Assembly: GCF_021295315.1 (NCBI RefSeq)
Contig: NZ_JAIMJA010000007.1
Span: forward strand, 62,001 to 126,000
Reading direction: 5' to 3'
Origin: Motilimonas cestriensis
GTDB taxonomy: Bacteria > Pseudomonadota > Gammaproteobacteria > Enterobacterales > CBDFNC01
Length of the DNA: 64,000 nucleotides
The position numbers and the translations under genes were made by a program. Positions within the stretch are counted from its first letter, which is position 1. Each line of letters opens with the position of its first letter. Shown here piece after piece: positions 26,079 through 37,786 of the stretch. A model generated the notes under the pieces. That model ran no database searches and was not told where the DNA came from. It saw only the letters and a program-made list of their open reading frames with translations.

Positions 26079-29000
26079 TATACGGCCTCCGCTTCTTTCT
26101 GCTCTGCTTCCGCTTTTCTTCTTAGTAAAACGGCTTTGTAATCTCGTGGCATCACTTTAACCACCTTCTTAAGACTAATTTCAAAGTCATTTAAGAAGCG
26201 CTCTGCTACTTCAGAGCCAGTTAGCTTATGTTGCTTAGTGATCATATCTTTTAGTAAAGCAACGTCTTCAGCTTCTAGTGGGTCTAGGTCTACCAGTTCG
26301 TCGTTTAACTTAGACTTAAAGTCGCCGTTCACGTCATAAACATATGCCACACCGCCACTCATACCCGCAGCAAAGTTACGGCCAGTACTGCCTAGAATGA
26401 TTGCCACACCGCCGGTCATGTATTCACAGCCGTGGTCACCAATGCCTTCAACAACCACTTTAGCGCCTGAGTTACGTACACAGAAACGCTCACCCGCCAT
26501 ACCGCGAATGAAAGACTCACCTGAGGTTGCACCGTAGAAACACACGTTACCTACAACAATGTTGTCTTCGGCAATAATGGTCGATTTTGCATCTGGGTAC
26601 AGTACTAATGTACCGCCAGACAGGCCTTTACCCCAGTAGTCGTTTGCGTCACCTTCAACTTCAAACGTCACACCTTTGGCTAGGAATGCACCTAAGCTTT
26701 GGCCCGCGCTACCTTTAAACTTCACATGCATTGGCTGTGGTAAGCCTTTGTCTTTGTAAACTTTAGAGATTTCATTCGACAGCATAGTACCGGCAGAGCG
26801 GTCAGTGTTGATGATGTCAAATTCAGCGTTAACCGCTTTACCTTCTAGTAAGGCAGGTTGTGCAACTTCAATCAGCTTACGGTCAAGTACCGTGTCTAAG
26901 CCATGGTCTTGGTCGCGTTGCTTGAACATGCCATCTTCATCACGTGGTAATGCTTTATGCAGTACAACGCTTAAGTCTAGGTTTTTGTATTTCCAGTGTT
27001 TGATGTCTTCACGCACTTTAAGAATGTGTGATTGACCCACCATCTCATTGATTGAGCGGAAACCTAGCTCAGCCATGATTTCACGTAAACCTTGCACCAT
27101 GTATTGGAAGAAAGTAACAACATCTTCTACACGGCCATCAAAACGGTCACGTAATGTTTTGTTTTGCGTCGCGATACCAACAGGACAGGTGTTCAAGTGA
27201 CACTTACGCATCATGATACAACCTTCAACCACTAGTGCTGCTGTTGCTACGCCCCATTCTTCCGCACCTAATAGTGTGGCAATGGCTAAATCGCGCGGTG
27301 TTTTCATCTGACCATCAGCTTGAACCACGATGCGGTTACGCAGACCGTTTTTCAATAGCGTTTGGTGTGTTTCAGCTAGACCGAGTTCCCACGGAAGACC
27401 CGTGTGGCGAATAGATGAAATAGGTGATGCACCAGTACCACCGTCATAACCTGCAATCAGTACCACGTCTGCTTTCGCTTTCGCTACACCTGATGCAATA
27501 GTACCTACGCCCGCTTCTGATACTAACTTAACGTTAACGCGGCCTTTACGGTTGGCGTTTTTCAAATCAAAAATCAGCTGCGCTAAATCTTCGATTGAGT
27601 AAATATCGTGATGCGGCGGTGGTGAAATAAGACCTACACCCGGTGTTGAGTGACGTGTAGCACCAATCCAGTCATCAACTTTATGACCGGGCAGCTGACC
27701 ACCTTCACCTGGCTTAGCACCTTGTGCCATCTTGATCTGAATTTCTTCACAGTTGGTCAAGTAGTACGAGGTAACCCCGAAACGACCTGATGCAACCTGT
27801 TTGATTGCAGAGCGTTCCCAATCGCCGTTCGCTTTTGGTTCAAAACGTACTGGATCTTCACCCCCCTCACCCGAGTTCGACTTAGCGCCAATACGGTTCA
27901 TCGCAATCGCTAGTGTCGAGTGCGCTTCGTGAGAGATAGATCCAAATGACATCGCACCAGTAGCAAAACGCGTCAGGATATTTTCCGCAGACTCAACTTC
28001 ATCAATTGAAATTGGTTTTAGCTGCGCTTGGTCAAATACAAATTGGCTACGCAGCGTTACCGCGTTATCACCTTGTGCATTGACCGCGTCAGCGTATTGC
28101 TGGAACATACCGTAGTCACGGTTACGCGTTGATTGTTGTAGCAATGAGATAGTCTCAGGGCTAAACAAATGCTTCTCACCACGTTGTTTCCATTGATATA
28201 CGCCGCCCACATCCAGTGTTTTCACTGGAATTTCACGTAGTGGGTAAGCAAAACGATGACGTACTAATGTCTCGCTTGCGATGTCATCAATAGACAGACC
28301 TTGAATACGAGAAACCGTACCGGTGAAGTATTTATCAACCACCGCTTTGCTCACACCAAGTGCTTCAAAGATTTGTGCGCCGTGGTATGACTGAACCGTT
28401 GAGATACCCATTTTAGAGAAGATCTTCAATAGACCTTTATCTACCGCTTTACGCAGGTTTTCAAACAGTTTGTCCGCAGTAACGCTGTTATCTAGCTTGT
28501 TACGTTTTTGTAATTCAACAATCGTTTCAAGTACAAGATAAGGGTTGATTGCGTTAGCGCCGTAACCTATTAAGGTTGCAAAGTGATGTGTTTCACGCGC
28601 ATCACCCGTTTCAACAACAATGTCCGCTTTAGCACGTAGGCCATTGCGAATAAGGTGGTGATGTACCGCGCCGGTGATCAGCATGGCTGGGATAGCGGCG
28701 TGATCTGAGTTTGCGTTACGGTCAGAAAGGATAATGATTGAGTAACCTTCCTCAACTGCATCTTGTGCGTAGCGACAAACCTTATTAATGGCTTTTTCTA
28801 GCATGCCAGGTTCACCGTTGGCGGTGAATAGGATGTCTAACGTTTTAGCTTGTAAGTGTTTGTGGTCAACACTGCGAATTTTTTCTAATTGCGCGTTAGT
28901 CAGAACTGGTGATTCCAGTTCAATCTTATGACAGTGCTCAGGTGTTTCAGCCAATAAGTTTTGGTCTTTACCTAAGTAAGTCTTAAGTGACATCACCATG

Positions 29001-30616
29001 CGCTCACGAATTGGATCGATTGGCGGGTTCGTTACTTGGGCAAACAATTGCTTAAAGTAGTGCGATAAATGCTGTGACTGGTGAGATAGTACGGCCAAAG
29101 GCCAGTCAGCACCCATTGCGCCTAGTGGCTCACCTGAAGTGCCTGCCATCGCCACAATAATTTCGTTCAATTCTTCAGACGTAACACCAAACGCTTGTTG
29201 CTTATGCAGCAATACGTTAGCAGGAGGTTGCTCGTAGTTGTTCGCCGTTGCTGGCAGAGAATCAAGCGTAATAAGATTATCTTTGATCCACTGCTCATAA
29301 GGCTTAGATTTTGCAATACCGTCTTTTACTTCATCATCAGAAATAATACGGCCTTGCTCTAAGTCAGCAACAAAAATACGACCCGGTTGTAAACGACCGC
29401 GGTATTCAACGTTTTCTGGTTCAATCTTAACCACACCTGACTCAGATGCCATTACTAGGAAATCATCTTTAGTCACAGTGTAACGTGATGGACGCAGACC
29501 GTTACGGTCGAGTGTCGCGCCTACTTGTACACCATCGGTGAAACATACTGACGCAGGGCCATCCCATGGTTCCATAATGTTCGCGTGGTATTGGTAGAAC
29601 GCACGACGGGCTGGATCCATGTTTTTGTTTTCTTGCCATGCTTCTGGGATCATCATCATTAATGCATGTGGCAATGAGCGGCCAGACAATACGATTAATT
29701 CTAATGCCATGTCGAAGTTAGCTGAATCTGACATACCGTCTTTACAGATAGGTAATAACATGTCGATTTCAGCAGGGCTGAATAGGTCTGACTCAAGGAT
29801 CGCTTCACGCGCCTTCATCCAGTTAATGTTACCGCGAACAGTGTTAATTTCACCGTTGTGCGCGATGTAACGGAATGGTTGTGCCAAACGCCATCTTGGG
29901 AATGTGTTTGTTGAGAAACGAGAGTGTACTAACGCCAGTGCCGTTACCATGCCTGGGTTTTGTAAATCAAGGAAGTACTGTGGTACTTGCTCAGTGGTTA
30001 ACTGACCTTTGTAAACAATCGTTTTGTAAGAGAACGAGTTGATATAGAAGTTATCTTCAATACCAGAAACAGACTCTAAACAGATACGTACCGTATAGTT
30101 ACGTAGTACGTATAATTTACGCTCTAGTACCGCTGGGTCGCAATCCGCGCCGCCGGTAATAAATACGTGTTCAAAATGCGGTTCGGTGCTTAATGGATCC
30201 GCGCCTAACATAGAGTTGTCGGTTGGCAATTCACGGTAGCCAATGACTTTTAGGCCTAAACGTTCTACGTTGCGCTCTAAAATTTCGCGACACTGTTGAC
30301 GCTGGTTTGCATCTTGTGGAAACAACACAACACCCACGCCGTATTGATCAAATGCAGGAAGAGTAATCCCTTCTTTAAGCGCTTGCTCAACTAAGAATTC
30401 ATGTGGCTTTTGCAGTAAGATACCTGCACCATCACCACTACAAGGATCACAACCCTGTCCACCCCTGTGCTCCATGCGAGCTAACATGTCTAGGGCTTGC
30501 GTTACAATCTCATGAGACTTACGGTTTTTTAGATGAGCTACAAATCCGATACCACATGCATCGTGTTCCATTTCTGGCACATATAGACCCTGTGCGCTCT
30601 GTTCTCTATTTGTCAT
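26078..30616 (-). CDS. gltB: Glutamate synthase (NADPH) large subunit
   Basis: About 1512 aa from ATG 30616; a GTG two codons upstream is less likely because the GGAAGGA ribosome site is ideally placed for the ATG. N-terminal class II glutaminase domain with nucleophile Cys21 ([10 protein letters not shown]), implying removal of a 20-residue propeptide; central domain; FMN-binding synthase domain with the 3Fe-4S motif [14 protein letters not shown]-terminal beta-helix (GXGXG repeats). Makes two glutamates from glutamine and 2-oxoglutarate. A small hairpin (30711-30727) and a long leader precede it, which could be regulatory. Confidence 0.97.
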   Translation of the reverse strand: MTNREQSAQGLYVPEMEHDACGIGFVAHLKNRKSHEIVTQALDMLARMEHRGGQGCDPCSGDGAGILLQKPHEFLVEQALKEGITLPAFDQYGVGVVLFPQDANQRQQCREILERNVERLGLKVIGYRELPTDNSMLGADPLSTEPHFEHVFITGGADCDPAVLERKLYVLRNYTVRICLESVSGIEDNFYINSFSYKTIVYKGQLTTEQVPQYFLDLQNPGMVTALALVHSRFSTNTFPRWRLAQPFRYIAHNGEINTVRGNINWMKAREAILESDLFSPAEIDMLLPICKDGMSDSANFDMALELIVLSGRSLPHALMMMIPEAWQENKNMDPARRAFYQYHANIMEPWDGPASVCFTDGVQVGATLDRNGLRPSRYTVTKDDFLVMASESGVVKIEPENVEYRGRLQPGRIFVADLEQGRIISDDEVKDGIAKSKPYEQWIKDNLITLDSLPATANNYEQPPANVLLHKQQAFGVTSEELNEIIVAMAGTSGEPLGAMGADWPLAVLSHQSQHLSHYFKQLFAQVTNPPIDPIRERMVMSLKTYLGKDQNLLAETPEHCHKIELESPVLTNAQLEKIRSVDHKHLQAKTLDILFTANGEPGMLEKAINKVCRYAQDAVEEGYSIIILSDRNANSDHAAIPAMLITGAVHHHLIRNGLRAKADIVVETGDARETHHFATLIGYGANAINPYLVLETIVELQKRNKLDNSVTADKLFENLRKAVDKGLLKIFSKMGISTVQSYHGAQIFEALGVSKAVVDKYFTGTVSRIQGLSIDDIASETLVRHRFAYPLREIPVKTLDVGGVYQWKQRGEKHLFSPETISLLQQSTRNRDYGMFQQYADAVNAQGDNAVTLRSQFVFDQAQLKPISIDEVESAENILTRFATGAMSFGSISHEAHSTLAIAMNRIGAKSNSGEGGEDPVRFEPKANGDWERSAIKQVASGRFGVTSYYLTNCEEIQIKMAQGAKPGEGGQLPGHKVDDWIGATRHSTPGVGLISPPPHHDIYSIEDLAQLIFDLKNANRKGRVNVKLVSEAGVGTIASGVAKAKADVVLIAGYDGGTGASPISSIRHTGLPWELGLAETHQTLLKNGLRNRIVVQADGQMKTPRDLAIATLLGAEEWGVATAALVVEGCIMMRKCHLNTCPVGIATQNKTLRDRFDGRVEDVVTFFQYMVQGLREIMAELGFRSINEMVGQSHILKVREDIKHWKYKNLDLSVVLHKALPRDEDGMFKQRDQDHGLDTVLDRKLIEVAQPALLEGKAVNAEFDIINTDRSAGTMLSNEISKVYKDKGLPQPMHVKFKGSAGQSLGAFLAKGVTFEVEGDANDYWGKGLSGGTLVLYPDAKSTIIAEDNIVVGNVCFYGATSGESFIRGMAGERFCVRNSGAKVVVEGIGDHGCEYMTGGVAIILGSTGRNFAAGMSGGVAYVYDVNGDFKSKLNDELVDLDPLEAEDVALLKDMITKQHKLTGSEVAERFLNDFEISLKKVVKVMPRDYKAVLLRRKAEAEQKEAEAV

Positions 30617-31101
30617 AGACACGTCCTTCCAATTAAACAGGCAAAAGCCGACTAAGGCGATTCTTTGCCCAAGCTTTTATTGTTTGAAATTTTTACACCT
30701 ACTTACAGCTATCGGACTTCGTCCGGATTTCGGTGTGAATTCCTAAAAAAGTCTGCCCACAGTTGAAAAATCCTTTCACTGTCGCAAACCAATCTCCACA
30801 GATAATTATTCGATATAATCGCTGCGGTTTAATAAGGATGGGATTTACATCACTTTCTTATATATTTTTTTATTATTTTGAAAAAAGCCCATATGCTGGA
30901 CTTTTTTCGCAGGTATCCTACCGTTTTAGCCGTCTAAAAGCCACTCAAAGTTAGCGTTTAGCCGTAAAATAGCAGAGTTATTTTACATATATGCGCACTA
31001 AATGTGAATTAATATTCACGAGTTGGTAAATAAAATTTACATATCAGCAGCTTACACACACTAGACTAAAGTCTAATGTGTGTAAGTTTCATTAAGGAAG
31101 G
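30617..31101. other. Intergenic region between gltB and hrpA
   Basis: 485 bp, AT-rich. It contains the gltB leader with a GGAC-TTC-GTCC hairpin (30714-30724) and, at 31051-31086, the inverted repeat downstream of hrpA. Short open frames here have no ribosome site or recognisable sequence, so I call no gene. Confidence 0.6.
31051..31086 (-). terminator. Long hairpin downstream of hrpA
   Basis: CTTACACACACTAGACT / AGTCTAATGTGTGTAAG form a 17-bp stem with one mismatch and a 2-nt loop, 16 nt after the hrpA stop. There is no U-run, so it may be a factor-dependent terminator or an mRNA 3'-end stabiliser. Confidence 0.55.
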
Positions 31102-34100
31102 CTAGCGAAGCGACTCGTTTATTTCGTTGATCAGGTTTTTTACTCGCTTGGCTGACACTGGCACGGCGGTGCCAAGTTGCTGAGCATACAAAGACACCCG
31201 TAACTCTTCCAGCATCCAGCGCAGCTCAATCACTTGCTCTGGGACGGCAGCGCCCTTAGGTAAGCTTTTGATAATTGAGTGATACTGTGACTGCAGCCCT
31301 TCCATTTCTAAGGTGTGTAAGCGGTCTTTACTGGGATCAATTGGCAGCTTTTCTAAGCGTCGTAATACCCCTTTTAAATAACGCTCTATATCAGGCAACT
31401 TGCGGTAACCAATGTCGCTAACAAAGTCTTTATAAACCAAGCCCTCTAGTTGCGATTTAATATCACCATGAGCCATGATCATATCTAACCCAACCTTACC
31501 TTTTAACTTTTTGTTAACACTATTAGCAGCGGTGAGCACTTTTTCAACCACATTGGCAATGGCTAAGGTTTGCTCGTTTAACTCGGCGCGTACAAGCTCT
31601 CTTGCTTGCTCATATTCTTGCTCAGTTCTTGGCAGTGGGCGTTTTTCCAACAAGGTATCAACAGCAGCGGCAATACAATCATCAATCAAGTCTTTTACCT
31701 GACCAAATGGCGTAAAGTACATGGCCAATTTGGCTTTGTTTGGTAACGATTTTTGCAAGTATTTAATCGGTGATGGCACATTCAGCAGCACTAAACGGCG
31801 CATCCCAATGCGACTAGCTTGTAGCGCTCTATCTTCACTATCAAACAGCTCAATGGCCACGCTGCTGCGTTTATCCACCAGCGCGGGGAAGGCTTTTACT
31901 TCATAACCACCGTGGTCTTTAACAAACTCTTTTTTCAGCTCACCAAAGTTCCAATCAACAATATCCGTTTTTTCGATGCCTTTATCGGCAACCGTTGACA
32001 ATGCTTGTTGTACTTCGCCTTGTAATTGCAATTGCAATTCACCTAGCTGCTTGCCTTGAGCGAGTACCTTGCCCTTTTTATTGAGCACCTTAAACTTCAT
32101 TTGTAAGTGTTCAGGAATGGCATTGAGATCCCACGCATCGGGCTCCACTCGCACGCCCGTCATACGCAATAGTTGTTTTGCTAAACTGTCCGTTAAGCGG
32201 CCATCATCTGGTGACATATTCGCCAACGCTGCTGCAGCATAATTAGGCGCCGGGACAAAATTTCGGCGCAATGATTTAGGCAATGATTTAATTAAACTCA
32301 CTACCAACTCTTCGCGCAGCGCGGGGATCAGCCAATCAAATCCTTTGTCTTCTAACTGGTTAATAATTGCCAATGGTACATTAAGGGTAATACCGTCATC
32401 AGCTGCGCCAGGCTCAAAGTGATAATCCAAGTTCAATTTAAAGCCGCCTTGGTGCCAAAAATCTGGGTAAGCGTTGCCGGTGATGTGCTCGGCGTCATGC
32501 GCCATCATTTGTTCACGCTCAAAATTTAAATATTCCGGCAAGCGTTTGCTTTGTTTACGCCACCAAGCATTAAAGTGCGTGCCTGACACCACGTCTTGGG
32601 GAATTTTTTTATCGTAAAATTCATATAATACTTGGTCATCAACCAAGATATCGCGGCGGCGCGACTTATGCTCTAACTCTTCAATATCTAAACGCAACGC
32701 TTGATTTTGCTTGAAGAATTCAAATTTAGTGTCAAATTCGCCTTCCACTAGCGCACTGCGAATAAATAACTCACGACATAATTGAGGGTCAATGTCGGAA
32801 TATAATACTTTGCGGTTAACCACCACAGGAATGCCGTAGAGCATTTGTTTTTCAAGGGCATAGACCGCATTTTGTTTTTTCGACCAATGGGGTTCACTGT
32901 AACTGCGCTTAATTAAATGTTGCGCCAGTGGCTCAATCCATTCCGGCTGAATGCGTGCGCCAATGCGGCCATAAAGTTTCGACGTTTCAACCAGCTCAGC
33001 CACCAATAGCCATTTTGGTTGCTTTTTATATAAGCCAGAGCCGGGAAATAAAAAGAATTTACTGTTACGCGCGCCCAAATACTCTTGGTCTTTATCTTTA
33101 AAGCCAAGGTGAGACAACATGCCTGGGATCAACGCACAATGAATGGCATCGTAGTCTGCAGGCTCAGTGTTAATGGGAATATTGAGCTCTTTGATCACTT
33201 GCCGGATCTGAGTGTAAATATCCTGCCATTCACGTACGCGCATGTAGGCTAAAAATTCCTTCTTACACATTTTGCCAAACTGACCACCAGACAAGGACTT
33301 TTGCTGCTCTTTGAGGTATTGCCAAAGGTTTAAAAAGGTCAAAAAGTCTGAGTCTTTGTCATGAAAGCGGCGGTGTTTTTCATCAGACGCTTGCTGCTTA
33401 TCCAGCGGCCGTTCGCGTGGGTCTTGAATGCTCAGGGCGGCCGAAATCACCATGACTTCATTTACACAGTTAAAATCTTGCGCCGCTAATATCATTCGCG
33501 CTAAACGTGGATCAACGGGCAGTTTAGCCAGACGCTGACCTATCATGGTCAGGCGTTTTCTTGGGTCACGCTCTTGGCTGTTAACCGCGCCAAGCTCTTC
33601 AAGTAGTTTAATACCATCATTAATATTGCGCGCATCAGGGGCCTGTAAAAATGGGAACTTTTGAATTTCACCAAAGCCCAATGCCAGCATTTGTAAAATA
33701 ACCGAGGCTAAGTTAGTACGCAGTATTTCCGGATCGGTAAATTCACTGCGGTTGTTATAGTCATCCTCACTGTATAAACGAATACAAATACCTTCACTGA
33801 CACGACCACAACGACCGCTACGTTGGTTCGCACTGGCTTGAGATATCGCCTCAATAGGCAAGCGTTGTACTTTGGTGCGATAACTGTAACGGCTGATACG
33901 CGCCGTCCCCGGATCAATCACATACTTGATCCCCGGCACCGTTAAAGACGTTTCCGCCACGTTGGTCGACAATATAATACGACGACCCGAATGGGGGGCA
34001 AATATGCGGTTTTGCTCAGCGGCACTTAGTCTCGCAAATAAGGGCAGCACTTCGGTATGACGCAAGTTACGTTTTTGCAGCGCGTCAGCGGTATCTCGAA

Positions 34101-34983
34101 TTTCTCGCTCACCGTTAAGAAAGATAAGGATGTCGCCATTACTTTCACGGCCCAGCTCATCCACCGCATCCATGATGCCATCGAGTTGATCGCCATCTGT
34201 ATCTTCAAGTGGACGGTAACGCACTTCAACAGGAAAGGTACGGCCCGAAACTTCAATGATCGGAGCATCATTAAAGTGATTAGAAAAACGCTCCGGATCG
34301 ATGGTCGCCGATGTAATGATCACTTTTAGATCTGGGCGTTTAGGCAATAAACGCTTTAAATAACCCAAAATAAAGTCGATGTTTAAACTGCGCTCATGGG
34401 CCTCATCGATAATAATGGTATCGTATTGATTCAAAAAACGATCGGACTGAATTTCGGCCAGCAAAATACCGTCGGTCATGAGCTTGATATAAGTTTCGTC
34501 ACTCACCTGATCAGTAAAGCGCACACGATAGCCTACGGTTTTGCCTGGCTCACTGTTGAGCTCTTCAGCAATACGATTTGACACACTGCGCGCAGCCAAG
34601 CGTCTTGGCTGGGTATGACCGATTAAGCCATTCACGCCCCGGCCAAGCTCTAAACATATTTTTGGAATTTGCGTGGTTTTACCTGAGCCAGTTTCACCGG
34701 CAATGATCACCACTTGGTGATCGCGAATGGCATTCGCTATATCTTCACGTTTTTGCGTTACGGGTAATGCTTCGGGGTAAGTAACCTTAGGTAGGTTGTC
34801 GCTGCGCCATTGGCGAATAGCACTCGAGCGCTTGGCATCTTGCGCTATTTTTTCGAGGATTTTATCGCTGTTTTGGCCAGCGGATTTTTTCAGCGCACCA
34901 TCCATGCTTCGTAACAAACGAAACTGATCTTTTTTAAGACAAAGGGAAATTTGCTGTTTAAGTGCGTTAACTGCGTCTGACAA
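31102..34983 (-). CDS. hrpA: ATP-dependent RNA helicase HrpA
   Basis: 1293 aa, DEAH-box helicase. Walker A GETGSGKT (96-103), DEAH box at 193-196 followed by ERSLNIDF, motif III SAT, motif VI QRSGRCGR, then HA2, OB-fold and the long DUF3418 C-terminal region typical of bacterial HrpA. In E. coli HrpA helps rescue stalled or collided ribosomes by acting on mRNA. The start codon is TTG with GAGGG 8 nt upstream; no ATG fits. Length is normal (E. coli 1300 aa). It lies downstream of the CBS-domain gene but with a hairpin between them. Confidence 0.95.
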   Translation of the reverse strand: MSDAVNALKQQISLCLKKDQFRLLRSMDGALKKSAGQNSDKILEKIAQDAKRSSAIRQWRSDNLPKVTYPEALPVTQKREDIANAIRDHQVVIIAGETGSGKTTQIPKICLELGRGVNGLIGHTQPRRLAARSVSNRIAEELNSEPGKTVGYRVRFTDQVSDETYIKLMTDGILLAEIQSDRFLNQYDTIIIDEAHERSLNIDFILGYLKRLLPKRPDLKVIITSATIDPERFSNHFNDAPIIEVSGRTFPVEVRYRPLEDTDGDQLDGIMDAVDELGRESNGDILIFLNGEREIRDTADALQKRNLRHTEVLPLFARLSAAEQNRIFAPHSGRRIILSTNVAETSLTVPGIKYVIDPGTARISRYSYRTKVQRLPIEAISQASANQRSGRCGRVSEGICIRLYSEDDYNNRSEFTDPEILRTNLASVILQMLALGFGEIQKFPFLQAPDARNINDGIKLLEELGAVNSQERDPRKRLTMIGQRLAKLPVDPRLARMILAAQDFNCVNEVMVISAALSIQDPRERPLDKQQASDEKHRRFHDKDSDFLTFLNLWQYLKEQQKSLSGGQFGKMCKKEFLAYMRVREWQDIYTQIRQVIKELNIPINTEPADYDAIHCALIPGMLSHLGFKDKDQEYLGARNSKFFLFPGSGLYKKQPKWLLVAELVETSKLYGRIGARIQPEWIEPLAQHLIKRSYSEPHWSKKQNAVYALEKQMLYGIPVVVNRKVLYSDIDPQLCRELFIRSALVEGEFDTKFEFFKQNQALRLDIEELEHKSRRRDILVDDQVLYEFYDKKIPQDVVSGTHFNAWWRKQSKRLPEYLNFEREQMMAHDAEHITGNAYPDFWHQGGFKLNLDYHFEPGAADDGITLNVPLAIINQLEDKGFDWLIPALREELVVSLIKSLPKSLRRNFVPAPNYAAAALANMSPDDGRLTDSLAKQLLRMTGVRVEPDAWDLNAIPEHLQMKFKVLNKKGKVLAQGKQLGELQLQLQGEVQQALSTVADKGIEKTDIVDWNFGELKKEFVKDHGGYEVKAFPALVDKRSSVAIELFDSEDRALQASRIGMRRLVLLNVPSPIKYLQKSLPNKAKLAMYFTPFGQVKDLIDDCIAAAVDTLLEKRPLPRTEQEYEQARELVRAELNEQTLAIANVVEKVLTAANSVNKKLKGKVGLDMIMAHGDIKSQLEGLVYKDFVSDIGYRKLPDIERYLKGVLRRLEKLPIDPSKDRLHTLEMEGLQSQYHSIIKSLPKGAAVPEQVIELRWMLEELRVSLYAQQLGTAVPVSAKRVKNLINEINESLR

Positions 34984-35046
34984 AACTCGGCCCTCATGAA
35001 ATTTAGGTCGCCGATGCTAGCAGAAATCAAGAAATTGATAAATACA

Positions 35047-35064
35047 AAGGGCCGTTAAGCCCTT
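35047..35064 (-). terminator. Weak hairpin between CBS gene and hrpA
   Basis: AAGGGC-CGTTAA-GCCCTT stem-loop in the 121-bp gap; on the minus strand followed by TTTGTATTT, a poor U-tract. Confidence 0.45.
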
Positions 35065-35104
35065 AAATTGACGTGGTGAAATAATCAGCCTATTAAAAGC
35101 CAGG

Positions 35105-35521
35105 CTAGGCTGTTTTGACATAACAAGCAGACAAGTGCACATCAATCGCTTTAAGAATGTCACGGCGAGTGATAATGCCCACCAATCGACCTTCATCTAC
35201 CACCGGATAAGCTTTAGGCTTTGGCTGCAGCATTTGCTGAGCCACATCTAAAATACTGGCATTAGCAGGTAACGACAACACATCGGTTCGCATCATATCT
35301 TCAACTAAAGCGGCGCTTTCACAATGATAGCTCGACTCAATCATTTTTTTTAAACAATCTTGTTCTGAAATCCAGCCTATGACTTTCTTTTCTGCATCCA
35401 ATACTGGACCACCAATTTGATTTGACCTTAGTAATTTTTCGACTGCGTGAGCGACGGGGTCGTCCACTCTGAATGTCACTGGCCGTTTATTCATATAACT
35501 AGCAATGGTCAATAGTTCCAT
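35105..35521 (-). CDS. CBS-domain pair protein
   Basis: 138 aa made of two CBS motifs (about 8-65 and 75-130) with the usual ends VIGWISEQDCLK and LVGIITRRDILKAI. CBS pairs bind adenine nucleotides and act as energy sensors; there is no fused effector domain, so it may regulate a partner protein. GGGAG lies 7 nt upstream of the ATG. Divergent from sbcB. Partner and ligand unknown. Confidence 0.85.
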   Translation of the reverse strand: MELLTIASYMNKRPVTFRVDDPVAHAVEKLLRSNQIGGPVLDAEKKVIGWISEQDCLKKMIESSYHCESAALVEDMMRTDVLSLPANASILDVAQQMLQPKPKAYPVVDEGRLVGIITRRDILKAIDVHLSACYVKTA

Positions 35522-35676
35522 AACGTTTCTCCCTGCACATTTTCTATCTTTAAGATTAGCCCTAATTATCGCTGATGATAGATTTTGTTAACGAATTGAG
35601 TAGAAATTATCATCTCTCAGCCCTACTTCAGGTATGATGCCAAATAAATTTTAACTGTTTGAATCAAGTGACTTGC

Positions 35677-37104
35677 ATGATAGACCCTGCACCATCTCTG
35701 CTTTGGCACGACTATGAATCTTTTGGCCTTAACCCTGCCACCGACCGACCGTCGCAATTTGCCGCAATCCGCACGGATTACGACTTAAACGAAATAGCTG
35801 CTCCCGTCGAGATTTATTGTCAGCCGCCAAGTGATTACCTGCCCCAACCCATGGCTTGTTTAATTACTGGGATCACCCCACAACGCGCCATGGCAAAAGG
35901 GGTAAACGAAGCAACCTTTATCAAGCAAATTCACAATGAAATGAGCCAAGCTAACACCTGTGTGGTTGGTTACAACAACATTCGATTTGATGATGAAGTG
36001 ACCCGTAATTGTCTATATCGAAATTTTTACGATCCCTACGAGCGTGAATGGAAGAACGGCAATTCTCGCTGGGACATTCTTGATATGGTGCGCGCTTGCT
36101 ATGCGCTGCGCCCCGAGGGAATTAATTGGGTGGTTGATCAAGATACTGGTATTCCTTCGTTTCGCCTAGAATTATTAACCAAAGAAAATGGTATCAGTCA
36201 TGAAAGTGCCCACGACGCGGTATCTGATGTGCGCGCGACTATCGCCATGGCTAAACTAATCAAACAAGCGCAACCTAAGTTATATGATTATCTGTTCAAT
36301 TTGCGCAACAAGAAAAAAGTCGGTGAAATCATTAACCAGTCTTTAATTAAACAATCGCCTTTGGTGCATGTATCTGGCATGTTTCCAGCACTGCAAGGCT
36401 GCGCTTCCTACGTAAAAGCCATTGATTGGCATCCAACCAATCGCAATGCCGTTATTCTGGTGGATCTCAACAAAGACCTGAGCCCCCTATTGCAAATGAG
36501 CGTGGCGGAAATTCAGCGTTATTTATACAGTAAAACGGAAGACTTACCGGAAGGCATTGCAAGGCCACCATTAAAACTGCTGCACGTTAATAAATGTCCG
36601 GTTATTGCTACGGCCAAAACACTCACCGAACAACGGGCTGATGAGCTGGGTATCGACCGCCAACAATGTCGTCAGTCACTCAATTTGTTAACTCAGCATC
36701 CTGAGCTCAAGCAAAAGCTGATTGAGGTGTATCAACAGCCGCCCACGCCAAATGAGACTCAAGATCCTGATTGCATGATTTACTCGGGTGGATTTCTTAG
36801 TCAGGGCGACAAAAGTTTACTGACAGTAGTTCGCGATGCTGATCCCATTAACTTAGCGGCGATGGAATTTAATTTTGCTGATCCACGACTACCTGAAATG
36901 TTGTTTAGATATCGTGCCCGTAATTTTCCTCATACCTTAAATGAAGAGGAACTAATACGTTGGCAGCATCATTGTAAAGCCTACTTTGATCAGCAAGGGC
37001 CGAAATTTATTAGCGAATTAGAAGATTTGTTTATTGAACATCAGCAAAACGAAAGCAAGTGCAAAATAATCAAGGCCTTGCATCAATATGCGAGTGAGCT
37101 ATAG
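35677..37104 (+). CDS. sbcB: Exodeoxyribonuclease I
   Basis: 475 aa from ATG 35677; a TTG six codons earlier is possible. DEDD-superfamily 3'-5' exonuclease of ssDNA with ExoI motif LWHDYESFG (catalytic Asp and Glu), VVGYNNIRFDDEVTRN and the Exo III motif HDAVSDVRATIAMA. The C-terminal SH3-like and helical domains that form the clamp are present, and length matches E. coli SbcB (475 aa). Role in recombination and mismatch repair, interacting with SSB. A perfect hairpin follows. Confidence 0.96.
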   Translation: MIDPAPSLLWHDYESFGLNPATDRPSQFAAIRTDYDLNEIAAPVEIYCQPPSDYLPQPMACLITGITPQRAMAKGVNEATFIKQIHNEMSQANTCVVGYNNIRFDDEVTRNCLYRNFYDPYEREWKNGNSRWDILDMVRACYALRPEGINWVVDQDTGIPSFRLELLTKENGISHESAHDAVSDVRATIAMAKLIKQAQPKLYDYLFNLRNKKKVGEIINQSLIKQSPLVHVSGMFPALQGCASYVKAIDWHPTNRNAVILVDLNKDLSPLLQMSVAEIQRYLYSKTEDLPEGIARPPLKLLHVNKCPVIATAKTLTEQRADELGIDRQQCRQSLNLLTQHPELKQKLIEVYQQPPTPNETQDPDCMIYSGGFLSQGDKSLLTVVRDADPINLAAMEFNFADPRLPEMLFRYRARNFPHTLNEEELIRWQHHCKAYFDQQGPKFISELEDLFIEHQQNESKCKIIKALHQYASEL

Positions 37105-37115
37105 CCAACGTCAAA

Positions 37116-37147
37116 GCAATGAGTGTAGCTAACGCTGCACTCATTGC
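37116..37147. terminator. Bidirectional hairpin
   Basis: GCAATGAGTG / CACTCATTGC, a 10-bp perfect stem extended inward by TAGC/GCTG, lies between convergent sbcB and the next gene; no U-run. Confidence 0.65.
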
Positions 37148-37162
37148 CATATTGCCTACCTT

Positions 37163-37585
37163 TTATTCCCAATAAACACGCTTAACAACGGCTATCTCAT
37201 CACTCGCTAATAGCTCGCTGAAATGCTCACGGTATTTAGGAACATGAGTTGAGCCAATCACCAGCACTTGCTCTCCTTTACCATCAGCTCGTACATCGCA
37301 ATCTATTCTTCCACGGCTAGCCGCCATAAATTGTAAATCAGGATAAGAGGCCTTTACCTGCTCCATCACAGCATCGCTATTTGCAACGCAAAATTCAAAG
37401 TCGACCGCCACGCCATTCAGCAGTCCATGCGCATCCAATGCTTTAATGTCAAAATCAGCCTTGCCTAACTGATTGATTTTTCTATCACAACCAAATGTAC
37501 CGGCAGCAATCGACAATATTACGACTAGTTGGCACACGAATTGAATTCTTTTAAATGGGCTCAGCGAATATTCGTTGGATAGCAT
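37163..37585 (-). CDS. Small exported protein of unknown function
   Basis: 140 aa. A basic then hydrophobic N-terminus (FKRIQFVCQLVVILSIAAG) leads to Cys33 in TFGCDRK, an imperfect lipobox, so it may be a lipoprotein or simply exported. The rest is a small alpha/beta domain with two more Cys (FEFCVAN and RIDCDVR) that could form a disulfide, and the segment QVLVIGSTHVPKYREHF. I do not recognise the family. It converges on sbcB and is divergent from the next secreted protein gene. Confidence 0.65.
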   Translation of the reverse strand: MLSNEYSLSPFKRIQFVCQLVVILSIAAGTFGCDRKINQLGKADFDIKALDAHGLLNGVAVDFEFCVANSDAVMEQVKASYPDLQFMAASRGRIDCDVRADGKGEQVLVIGSTHVPKYREHFSELLASDEIAVVKRVYWE

Positions 37586-37786
37586 AAGAATTAATACCTA
37601 GTTGTGTCAATTTAAGTAAGAGTGATGAATTGCTGCATCGTTAAGCAATATAAAGAATATGCTCTGATATAAAAAATCAGTCATTTGTGATCCAACTGAC
37701 AGATCGTATTCAAACATTCACGAAGTGGCCATATTTTTATTCAACTCCTTCTGTATATTGAGCTGATGGTATTTGGAGAGTTAACC

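Noticed and set aside
30763-30954. 63-codon open frame upstream of gltB, plus strand
   Set aside because: AT-rich, aromatic-rich composition typical of chance frames; no ribosome site and no recognisable sequence.
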